Shown one piece after another: positions 27,279-34,392 of a stretch of DNA of 64,000 nt. The position numbers were made by a program, and so were the translations under genes. Origin of the DNA: Chryseobacterium ginsenosidimutans (lineage in GTDB: Bacteria > Bacteroidota > Bacteroidia > Flavobacteriales > Weeksellaceae); contig NZ_JANUCO010000001.1 of assembly GCF_024807225.1 (NCBI RefSeq), positions 1,550,001 to 1,614,000 of the forward strand, given 5' to 3'. Every line of letters begins with the position of its first letter. The stretch's first letter is position 1. The notes under the pieces were generated by a model that saw only the letters and a program-made list of their open reading frames with translations, did no database searches and was not told the DNA's origin.

Positions 27279-27488
27279 ATGAAAAAAGATTACAGCTATC
27301 TTATAGGAAAAAACAGGAAAGAGATTCTAGAGGAAATGGGGGAAGAGTACAATTTTTTTCCAGCTGAGGTATGGACATATACCCTAAAAAAATTACTATT
27401 TAAAAGCAGAGTGTTGTTTCTGTTTTTTAAAGATGATAAAGTATTAAACGTAAAAATAAAAAACTGTTATGGAAAATGTAATGCCTGA
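27279..27488 (+). CDS. Small conserved protein, cassette B gene 2
   Basis: A 69-residue homologue of the gene at 22662 (MKKDYSYLIGKNRKEILEEM, then YNFFPAEVWTYTL). Ends with the same KIKNCYGK motif and overlaps gene 3 by 20 bases, exactly as in cassette A. Function unknown. Confidence 0.6.
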   Translation: MKKDYSYLIGKNRKEILEEMGEEYNFFPAEVWTYTLKKLLFKSRVLFLFFKDDKVLNVKIKNCYGKCNA

Positions 27489-27795
27489 TTACAAAAGGAT
27501 TTATTCGGATATTTTAATCAAAAGGTTTCCTGAAAAAAAGGCATCTTGTAAAAAAATATTGGAGAAAAACTTTCTTTCGGTATTGGATATAATACGTCTT
27601 AATGAAACAATTTTCGGAAAAGCGAGCTTGGCGGATAATATCTTTAATCAAAGACATCGCTCTTATCAAAAATCCAGTATTATAGATATTCTGAAGTATC
27701 AGAAAGATAACAATCTAAATAATACTCAATTAGCACTTCATTTTAAACTGAGTAGAAACACGGTGGCAAAATGGAAAAAAATATTTTTGGTATAG
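27469..27795 (+). CDS. HTH protein, cassette B gene 3
   Basis: A 108-residue homologue of the gene at 22855, same length, with C-terminal HTH LNNTQLALHFKLSRNTVAKW. The conservation of length and of the overlap with gene 2 argues both copies were under selection until recently. Confidence 0.7.
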   Translation: MENVMPDYKRIYSDILIKRFPEKKASCKKILEKNFLSVLDIIRLNETIFGKASLADNIFNQRHRSYQKSSIIDILKYQKDNNLNNTQLALHFKLSRNTVAKWKKIFLV

Positions 27796-28186
27796 ATAAA
27801 ACCTGATCTCATAAGGTGTAAGGGCTAAAAAACAGACAGAAGTCGATTTTTAATTAATAGATCATTTCAGAATTAAACCCTTATGGAAAAATTATTTTGG
27901 TGTTTCTTGTGTTTTTCTTACATCACAAATTATCCATGAACTTAACAGAGGTGGAAATGCCCAAATTCTAGGAGTACGATAGTAAATGATCAGGATCTAT
28001 AACCTACATCAGGGTAAAAAGATTAAAATAGTTTTTATATAAAGTTTTGGTTATGAATAGTTAGCTTCTTATTTAAGTTATTTTAACTTTTAAAGTTGTT
28101 AACTATTTTTTTTATACCTAATTACCAAATAAGAATAGATTGTCATTTGCCCTCTATTCTCAAATACAATTTCTTAACACAAAAAA
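27796..28186. other. Spacer with a gene remnant
   Basis: Besides the remnant at 27883, only AT-rich DNA ahead of the glycosyltransferase; no clear promoter match. Confidence 0.4.
27883..27982 (+). pseudogene. Remnant of a secreted protein gene
   Basis: ATG at 27883 starts MEKLF; removing one T from the TTTT at 27893-27898 gives GVSCVFLTSQIIHELNRGG and then NAQILGVR before a stop. That looks like a signal peptide with a short mature start. Too short for a family call. Confidence 0.3.
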
Positions 28187-29122
28187 ATGAAAATTTCTGT
28201 AATAATTCCCGTTTATAATGCCGAAAAATATGTTACTCAAGCTGTAGAATCTGCACTACAATGCGAAGCAGAAGTAGGTGAAGTTATTTTAATTGAAGAT
28301 AAATCTCCGGATAATGCTCTTGAGGTTTGTAAGGAATTAGAAATAAAATACGACAAAGTAAAATTATTCCGGCATTCGGACAAAGATAATCATGGAGCAG
28401 GAGCAAGCAGAAATCTTGGAATTCTAAAAGCCACCTGCGATTTTATTGCTTTTTTGGATGCCGATGATTATTATTTGCCAAACCGTTTTGAGGCCGAGAA
28501 AAAACTTTTTAAAGACCCAAAAGTAGACGGTATCTATGGTGCGCTTGGCGTAGAGTATTACTCTCGAAAGGCAAAAGAACAATATTTTAGCCTTTTTGAA
28601 AACCGACTTACCACTGTATATAGAAAATATCATCCCAAAGATGTATTTCCAGGGCAATTGAATATGCTGGGAAGTTTTGGGCTGTTCACTATGAATGCAT
28701 TAACGGTAAGACGAGAAGCCTTGATAAAAAAAATGAAGCCTTTATTTAAACCCAAATTAAAGTTTCATGAAGATACTGAATTTCTATTCCGATTATCGTA
28801 TTATTTAGATCTCCATCCAGGGATTTTAGATCAAGCAGTTGCCATAAGAGGGGTACATGAAGAAAACAGAATAACCAAAGTAGATACGGGAAGGATAAAT
28901 CCTGCATCTACACGGGTTTTACTTTGGAAAGAGATCCATGAATGGGCTCAGAATGAAAGCGGAATCCACGATGATGTCAAAGTACATATCAAAAGAATGC
29001 ATCGTAGCTTTGAAATTGCTAATGCTCCTATATTGAAAAAAATAAAAATGATCATAAAGTATTCAATCAAAGATTATCCAAGTATTCGCTCAGGGCTTTA
29101 CAATGTAAATTTCAGATCATAA
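28187..29122 (+). CDS. Family 2 glycosyltransferase
   Basis: A 311-residue GT-A fold glycosyltransferase. MKISVIIPVYNAEKYVTQAV is the nucleotide-binding start, AGASRNLGILKA about residue 75 and FLDADDYY about residue 90 (DxD metal site) follow. KFHEDTEFLFRL about residue 190 contains the ED acceptor/catalytic motif. It probably adds a sugar to a surface polysaccharide or glycoprotein in the cytoplasm. It stands alone between the HTH cassette and the IS element, so it may be accessory cargo. Confidence 0.88.
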   Translation: MKISVIIPVYNAEKYVTQAVESALQCEAEVGEVILIEDKSPDNALEVCKELEIKYDKVKLFRHSDKDNHGAGASRNLGILKATCDFIAFLDADDYYLPNRFEAEKKLFKDPKVDGIYGALGVEYYSRKAKEQYFSLFENRLTTVYRKYHPKDVFPGQLNMLGSFGLFTMNALTVRREALIKKMKPLFKPKLKFHEDTEFLFRLSYYLDLHPGILDQAVAIRGVHEENRITKVDTGRINPASTRVLLWKEIHEWAQNESGIHDDVKVHIKRMHRSFEIANAPILKKIKMIIKYSIKDYPSIRSGLYNVNFRS

Positions 29123-29226
29123 ATTAGCTACATCAATAGTCTATAAGAAAAGGATTTAGATTTACAGGCATAAAGTGTGTAAGAAGAATTCCTATAAAAT
29201 ATTTAGTAATATTGTGAATAATACTT

Positions 29227-30440
29227 CTTAGTACATGACAAAAACATAACCTGTTAAAAATCAGCAAATTAAGCTGGGTTAAATTTTCATAAATAACTGA
29301 TATTCAGTAAATTAGAAGATGTTTCCTAGGCAATCAACTAAGCACACGAATACCAGTCAAGAGTATAAAAGTAAAGATTTAAGTTCAATGTTAGCCCTAA
29401 ATTTTGAACAAAAAATCAATAAAGCAAGATTGAATCTTATTTCGATGATGATTCTGGCTTTATGCAAAGTAAGAACAGTAAATTACATGGCTTTAGCTAA
29501 TGTTTTTGACAGTTGTGCAAATACTGAAAGCTCACTGCGAAGAATACAGCGTTTTATGGCAGATTTTGACTTGCCCATGAAGCTTGTTTCTAGTTTTATA
29601 TTCGGAATTATGCCAGAGAAAAAGAACCTTGTATTAATCTTGGATAGAACGAATTGGAAGTTTGGGAAAGCTACTATTAACATTCTGATGCTTGGGATTT
29701 GCTATAAAAACATTGCCTTCCCGATTATGTTCAAAATGTTGGATAAAAGAGGGAATTCTGATACGCTTGAAAGAATTGAATTAATACGGCAATTTGTAAA
29801 CTGGTTCGGTAAGGACTGCATTGATTGTTTGCTCGCGGACAGAGAGTTTATAGGTCATATTTGGTTGGATTTTTTGACTCAAAACAAAATTAAATACCAC
29901 ATTCGGCTTAGGAATAATTTTAAAGTTTTTTGTTTTGACAAGAATGCAGAAAAACCTGTTTTTTGGCTATTCAATAAGTTGCAAAAAGGAGAGTTTTATC
30001 ATCATCCGAAAATCGTGAAAATCAATGGTGTAAAGTGTTACATTTCCGGATTGAAAAATTATGACAGACAAGGAAAAATAGATTTTCTGATTTTAGTTTC
30101 CTTTAATAAGCCTGAAAAATCTTTGGAATATTATAAGAAAAGATGGCAGATTGAGACATTGTTTAAAGCTTTTAAGAGCAGTGGATTCAATATAGAAAGT
30201 ACTCACGTTACAGACCAAAAAAGGCTGGAAAAATTATTTATGATTGTAATGATTGCCTTGGTTTGGTGTTACAAAATTGGAGATTATGTGGATGAAAACA
30301 TCAAGCCAATAAAAATAAAAAAACACCAAAGGAAAGCCTACAGTGTTTTCAAATATGGTTTGAATTTTTTGAATAATATTCTCTCTAATCATTTTAATAA
30401 ACTAAATATCAATATATTAAATTTTTTGTCATGTACTTAG
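29227..30440 (+). mobile_element. IS4-type insertion sequence
   Basis: Imperfect terminal inverted repeats of 18 bp: left CTTAGTACATGACAAAAA (29227-29244), right (reverse complement) CTAAGTACATGACAAAAA (30423-30440). They enclose a single transposase gene whose stop codon lies in the right repeat. No target-site duplication could be recognised. Confidence 0.8.
29319..30440 (+). CDS. IS4-family transposase
   Basis: A 373-residue DDE transposase. First Asp in LVLILDRTNWKFG (about residue 108), second in CLLADREFIG (about 173), and the IS4 YREK signature in YYKKRWQIETLFKAFKSSGF (about 270-290) are all present, so it appears intact. An internal Met (LSSMLALNFEQK) is an alternative start. It is the only mobility gene seen in the accessory region. 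Confidence 0.9.
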   Translation: MFPRQSTKHTNTSQEYKSKDLSSMLALNFEQKINKARLNLISMMILALCKVRTVNYMALANVFDSCANTESSLRRIQRFMADFDLPMKLVSSFIFGIMPEKKNLVLILDRTNWKFGKATINILMLGICYKNIAFPIMFKMLDKRGNSDTLERIELIRQFVNWFGKDCIDCLLADREFIGHIWLDFLTQNKIKYHIRLRNNFKVFCFDKNAEKPVFWLFNKLQKGEFYHHPKIVKINGVKCYISGLKNYDRQGKIDFLILVSFNKPEKSLEYYKKRWQIETLFKAFKSSGFNIESTHVTDQKRLEKLFMIVMIALVWCYKIGDYVDENIKPIKIKKHQRKAYSVFKYGLNFLNNILSNHFNKLNINILNFLSCT

Positions 30441-30827
30441 TTATTTATTGTTTTAAAATGTGTGTAGGTTTTCTGATTTTCGCATAAGAGAAACTGAAAA
30501 TACTGTGTTGGTAAGCACTTACCAACACGGCATTTGTTAGATTAAAATGAAAAGAGCATCGGTTAGGGGTACTTAGCTCTGTTAATAGAAATAGATTCAG
30601 TTGAATAAGCTTTTATCAATACCAAATACTGATATCGAGCTTGAGGGGATAATTTTTTTTCATCTTTTTGATAATATTAATTATTATTTCATTTCTAAAT
30701 ATACCTGTTCATACTTTTGTGTAATATTTAGAAAATTTTTTAATTGTAGTACTGAATTTATAATATTAGTATTGCAATTATGATAACTTATAATTTTGTG
30801 TTTTTAGAATTTGTTTCCCAGCCTTAT
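30441..30827. other. Spacer right of the IS
   Basis: Holds a perfect 11-bp inverted repeat GTGTTGGTAAG (30505-30515) / CTTACCAACAC (30518-30528) with a 2-base loop. The rest is AT-rich; a 60-codon frame at 30601 starting with TTG has no supporting signal. Confidence 0.5.
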
Positions 30828-31538
30828 TTAGCTTTTAATTGAAAATAAAACATTAAGTAAGAATGTTCCTCCCCATTGTGAGGCTAAATTATCGGCTCTC
30901 GTCACAGAGACAGTCATTCTCGTTTTTCCTCCAACATTAGCTAATTTAATAAACGCCGGCGAAAATATATCCGGAAAAGATGAATCGTTTCCTGCTGCGA
31001 GTTGAGGGAAAATCTTTTGTACATCAGGAAAAGGAGTGCCTTGGTATTCGTATACAATAGTCATTCTGGCAGGTACGTTTGTGGTGGGATTTACAGAAGT
31101 TTTTGATATCACCCACCAATTATCAAAATCAAAAGTGGCATTGGTATGATTGCTAAAATCTGCATTACTCATACCATGAGGAGGTATTTTCAACTGAAAG
31201 CTCTGCACCGACACATTGCTTACTTTATCATTAAACTTCACCCAAACAGTGCCATCGAAATAATAGTATCCTATATTATCTATATTTACGGCATTACCTG
31301 TTGCTGTTCCTGTTGCAATACTATTTACATAGATCAGTGTAGAAGTAGGGATTGCACTCATATTTTGAGCTCGCTCCCTGTCAACTCTGGGGAGTAGAAT
31401 ACCGTCTACATTTGTAGAATTACCGGTTGCGTTTTTAGCAACTACATCTAAAGAAGTTTGAGGATTTGCTGTGTTAACTCCCACTTGGGAATGTGCTGCT
31501 GTAGAAAATAGTACAGCTAATAATAGTAAATTTTTCAT
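30828..31538 (-). CDS. Secreted protein of unknown function
   Basis: A 236-residue exported protein: signal peptide MKNLLLLAVLFSTAAHSQ, then VGVNTANPQTSLDVVAKNAT and GILLPRVDRERAQNM, the same type of N-terminal module as the two paralogues at 14915 and 16558. The C-terminal half (from VSVQSFQLKIPPHG) is beta-rich and unrelated by eye to theirs. Ends LNVLFSIKS. The start codon is only 16 bases from a nested inverted-repeat element that separates it from a leader-like region with the conserved 20-base element. Role unknown, probably surface-located. Confidence 0.75.
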   Translation of the reverse strand: MKNLLLLAVLFSTAAHSQVGVNTANPQTSLDVVAKNATGNSTNVDGILLPRVDRERAQNMSAIPTSTLIYVNSIATGTATGNAVNIDNIGYYYFDGTVWVKFNDKVSNVSVQSFQLKIPPHGMSNADFSNHTNATFDFDNWWVISKTSVNPTTNVPARMTIVYEYQGTPFPDVQKIFPQLAAGNDSSFPDIFSPAFIKLANVGGKTRMTVSVTRADNLASQWGGTFLLNVLFSIKS

Positions 31539-31553
31539 TTTTTTTAATTTTAA

Positions 31554-31708
31554 TATGAATGTCCGTAATTACTAATATTTTAATTTTCAACGGTTTGTTT
31601 GTCATTCCGTAGGAATCTAAACTTCCTTATTTTCAGTCTGTTGAGATTCCTACGGAATGACAAAATGAATGCTGATTTTAGTGTTATGATTAAAAACGGA
31701 CATTCATA
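31554..31708. repeat. Nested inverted-repeat (MITE/REP-like) element
   Basis: Outer perfect 13-bp inverted repeats TATGAATGTCCGT / ACGGACATTCATA and an inner perfect 21-bp pair (TTGTCATTCCGTAGGAATCT at 31599-31618 and its complement at 31644-31663, plus one more pair). The inner palindrome recurs at 45369 and 60429. It sits directly upstream of the secreted-protein gene. Confidence 0.8.
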
Positions 31709-32112
31709 AATTTTAATGATTACTTTTTTAATTTCTAAATAGAATCCTAAGTATATTTTATACTTAATTTATCAAATTTAGAAAGATTATTGATCGATTC
31801 GCAGATTGATGGTACGGCATTAGTACTGCATCTATAAAAAATATTGTGTTTTTAGAATCGCGCTTATTAAAATGCACATTAATTAAAAATTCCGGAAAGC
31901 TAAGTGAGAGTGTAAATAATAATTTTTTTCATCATTTAATAATTTTTACCTTATATACCATTTGTTTTTTTTGAGAGAATTTCTAAATAAAAATTCAAGC
32001 ATACTAATGCATATTCATTGTACTTAGAATTCCTGATAAATTTGTAACGTGTAATATTGCAAAATACTACACTTGTGAAAAGATGATGAATTTGTGTTTA
32101 TAGAATCGTTTA

Positions 32113-32172
32113 CTAGTTTCGGTGATTGAAACTCTTGAACCTCGAGAAGGGTTTTGATAATAATTTTTTCAT
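32113..32172 (-). CDS. Possible 19-residue leader peptide
   Basis: Reads MKKLLSKPFSRFKSFNHRN. It starts ATGAAAAAATTATTA like the frame at 26187 and precedes a GATTCTATAAACACAA box. Coding status is uncertain. Confidence 0.2.
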   Translation of the reverse strand: MKKLLSKPFSRFKSFNHRN

Positions 32173-32342
32173 GTGTTTAGATTTTGTGTTATTTTAAGAC
32201 TAATTTATACTATAAATGTGTTTATGTTTCTTAGTATAGAATAATTTTATTAAGTTTTAAAAAACAGGTGATTATTTTGTCTGTTATATCAAAACTTATT
32301 AAAACAAAATAATATTATAATCAGAAATTTGCTAACTTAAAT

Positions 32343-32362
32343 CGTTAATAAATGTTAGCAAA
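32343..32362 (-). promoter_or_regulatory. Conserved 20-base element, minus-strand copy
   Basis: Reverse complement reads TTTGCTAACATTTATTAACG, identical to the copies at 16041 and 25940. It points toward the secreted-protein gene at 31538, but about 800 bases away. Confidence 0.55.
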
Positions 32363-32722
32363 AGATAATTTTTTTTATATAAATGATTAATATTATGAAA
32401 AATAAAGTATTGAAAATCAGTATTTAATGAATTAAAAGCTATTAGAGTTATGCTTATAATGATCTTTGTTAGATTTTCTATTAATTTGTTAGATATCAAT
32501 GTGTAAAAAGGAAGTAATTACATAATTATTAATCTTAACAAGAATTTTAAATGAATCTATATTGTAATTATGAAATTTTTTGACAAATAAAATCGTAATT
32601 TTTAGGTATTCTTATTCAAATCTATAAATCAGATAAATGAATTATTTTGATAAAAGTTGCTTTCTAAAACAAAAGTTTTGGATTTTCAGAAAATGAAATA
32701 ATTAAATATATAAAACAAAAAA

Positions 32723-32744
32723 AACTCACAAGAAATTGTGAGTT
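32723..32744 (-). terminator. Terminator of tRNA-Arg (right copy)
   Basis: AACTCACAA / TTGTGAGTT with loop GAAA on the + strand; same stem as at 17691 but with the loop inverted. Confidence 0.7.
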
Positions 32745-32749
32745 TTAAG

Positions 32750-32823
32750 TGAGCGCGTCAGGATTCGAACCTGAGACCGTCTGCTTAGAAGGCAGATGCT
32801 CTATCCAGCTGAGCTACGCACCC
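32750..32823 (-). tRNA. tRNA-Arg (anticodon TCT), second copy
   Basis: Identical over 74 bases to the gene at 17718-17791, with the same downstream TTAAAACTCAC terminator flank. It marks the right border of the 15-kb segment. Confidence 0.95.
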
Positions 32824-32859
32824 ATTTGTAATTTTTAAGAAATTACTAAAAACTTTTAA

Positions 32860-32923
32860 GAGATCGTTTCAGCCTTGACCGTTCCGAAAATCGGAATGCT
32901 CTATCCAGCTGAGCTACGAACCC
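32860..32923 (-). pseudogene. Decayed tRNA
   Basis: Minus strand begins GGGTTCGTAGCTCAGCTGGA followed by TAGAGCA, a perfect tRNA 5' half. The anticodon arm is abnormal (TTCCGATTTTCGGAA) and the T arm (GGTTCGAATCC) is gone. The acceptor still mostly pairs (GGGTTCG / CGATCTC). A functional tRNA is unlikely. Confidence 0.7.
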
Positions 32924-32977
32924 ATTAAAGGTTTTTTTTGATTCCCGCTTAGTTATTAAAATAATAAAGCTTTTGTG

Positions 32978-33052
32978 TCGGGGCGGCAGGATTCGAACCT
33001 GCGACCTCCTGGTCCCAAACCAGGCGCGATGACCGGACTACGCTACGCCCCG
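32978..33052 (-). tRNA. tRNA-Pro (anticodon TGG), second copy
   Basis: Identical over 75 bases to 17824-17898, about 15.15 kb away in the same orientation. Confidence 0.95.
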
Positions 33053-33070
33053 AAAAGATATATAGAAAAG

Positions 33071-33155
33071 CGGAGGGTAAGGGATTCGAACCCTTGCGAC
33101 ACTTTCGCGTCGACAGTTTAGCAAACTGCTCCATTAACCACTCTGGCAACCCTCC
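33071..33155 (-). tRNA. tRNA-Ser (anticodon GCT)
   Basis: Minus strand GGAGGGTTGCCAGAGTGGTT, anticodon loop TTGCTAA gives GCT (Ser), a long variable arm (GACGCGAAAGTGTC region) typical of class II tRNA, T arm GGTTCGAATCC, acceptor GGAGGGT/ACCCTCC. It has no copy at the left border. Confidence 0.95.
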
Positions 33156-33291
33156 TGTTTATCTTATTTTTTAATGATCGTTGTTCCGTTATTGCGAGTG
33201 CAAATATAGAACAGATTTCTTTATTTACCAAATATTTTTCAAGAAAAATTTGTGTATTTTTGAGGTTATAACTGATAAAAAAAACAAACAA

Positions 33292-34320
33292 ATGCGTAAG
33301 ACATTATATATCATCGGATTAAGCGTTTTTGTTTTTTCTTGTACTTCACAACAGAATGCGAAAAAAAAACAATACATCCCCAGAACTCCCGTGGTACAGC
33401 CAAAAACAGCAGTAAAGACACCGGGTTCTGAAAAGCCAAAACCTCAAATAACTACCGAACACGGAGTAGAGTTTTTTACCACCAATATATCAGATCTCAC
33501 AAAGAATGATAATAGTGTGAGTTATGGTTCTATAGTTTCTGCAAAACCGGTAGGGTATAAAGTGGTAAAAACATATTTTCCTGCAATTGCACAAAATTTC
33601 AGACAGAGATATTTAATCTTACATTATACCGCATTGCCGGATGATAAATCGATTACGGTTTTGACACAGCAGGGAGTAAGCGCTCATTATTTAGTAAACA
33701 ATACAGGAGATAATGAAATTTATCAATTGGTTGACGAAAATAAACGTGCTTATCATGCAGGAGTAAGTTCTTGGAGATCAGATAAAAATCTTAATGATAA
33801 TTCAATAGGAATTGAGATTGTAAATGCAGGTTTCACAGCTGATGCGGAAGGAAAAAGAACTTTTATGGCTTTTGATGATGCTCAGGTGAAAAAAGTGGCT
33901 GCTTTGGTAAAAGATATTGCAACGAGGTATAATATTCCGGCGACGAATATTTTGGCACATTCGGATATTGCGCCGACCAGAAAACAAGATCCGGGACCTT
34001 TATTTCCTTGGAAAAAACTGTACGACGAATATCAAATCGGGATGTGGTATGACGAAGCAATGAAACAAAACTTTTATGATTTCGAGACTTCTACAGATTT
34101 TCAGATTAAATACAACGATCCAGCATTTATATCCAATGTTCAGACGCAATTGCAAAAATTCGGGTACGGATTGGATATGAGCGGAAAATGGGACGATGCC
34201 ACAAAGACAACAATAGAAGCTTTCCAGTATCACTTCCGTCCACAAAATTATGACGGAATCATGGATGCGGAAACATTCTCAATATTGCAGGCTTTACTGC
34301 AAAAATATCCGGTAAAATAA
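33292..34320 (+). CDS. N-acetylmuramoyl-L-alanine amidase lipoprotein with peptidoglycan-binding domain
   Basis: A 342-residue amidase_2 (AmiD-like) enzyme that cleaves the MurNAc-L-Ala bond of muropeptides. The N-terminus MRKTLYIIGLSVFVFSCTSQ is a lipoprotein signal (Cys at residue 17). Zn ligands lie in LILHYTALPDD (His about residue 107) and NILAHSDIAPTRKQDPGPLF (His about 223, with the following K..DPG). ISAHYLV-type SAHYLVNN and NSIGIEIVNAG complete the fold. A C-terminal peptidoglycan-binding helical domain (VQTQLQKFGYGLDMSGKWDD) follows. The start is the ATG 30 bases behind a TATTTTTG -7 box at 33255; the longer upstream frame would precede that promoter. Located at the inner face of the outer membrane. 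Confidence 0.92.
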   Translation: MRKTLYIIGLSVFVFSCTSQQNAKKKQYIPRTPVVQPKTAVKTPGSEKPKPQITTEHGVEFFTTNISDLTKNDNSVSYGSIVSAKPVGYKVVKTYFPAIAQNFRQRYLILHYTALPDDKSITVLTQQGVSAHYLVNNTGDNEIYQLVDENKRAYHAGVSSWRSDKNLNDNSIGIEIVNAGFTADAEGKRTFMAFDDAQVKKVAALVKDIATRYNIPATNILAHSDIAPTRKQDPGPLFPWKKLYDEYQIGMWYDEAMKQNFYDFETSTDFQIKYNDPAFISNVQTQLQKFGYGLDMSGKWDDATKTTIEAFQYHFRPQNYDGIMDAETFSILQALLQKYPVK

Positions 34321-34326
34321 ATGAAC

Positions 34327-34356
34327 AAAAGCGCATCGGCTTCGGTGCGTTTTTGC
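34327..34356 (+). terminator. Terminator after amidase
   Basis: AAAAGCGCATCG / CGGTGCGTTTTT, 12 bp with G-T pairs and loop GCTT. Confidence 0.75.
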
Positions 34357-34392
34357 TTATATTTAGAGCTTTAAAATACTTAAAAAACCTGT

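Larger units (their letters stand above)
31709..32722 (-). other. Leader-like AT-rich region, minus strand
   Basis: About 1 kb without a gene. On the minus strand it contains the conserved 20-base element, GATTCTATAAACACAA (32092-32107), GATTCTAAAAACACAA (31844-31859; identical to 14687-14702), a 19-codon frame at 32172 and MKKIIIYTLT about 31934. The blocks resemble those of the 14.1-16.5 kb leaders, so this may be the original leader of the secreted-protein gene, rearranged. Confidence 0.45.

Noticed and set aside
30601..30783. 60-codon frame right of the IS
   Set aside because: Begins with TTG, has extreme AT-driven composition, no promoter, and no recognisable domain.
32949..33149. 66-codon minus-strand frame
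   Set aside because: It runs across tRNA-Pro and tRNA-Ser, which explain the sequence completely.
17718..33155. Integrase-mediated genomic island with att sites
   Set aside because: The tRNA duplication is real, but no integrase or relaxase was found inside, and the repeats are whole tRNA genes rather than short att cores. Kept only as a hypothesis.
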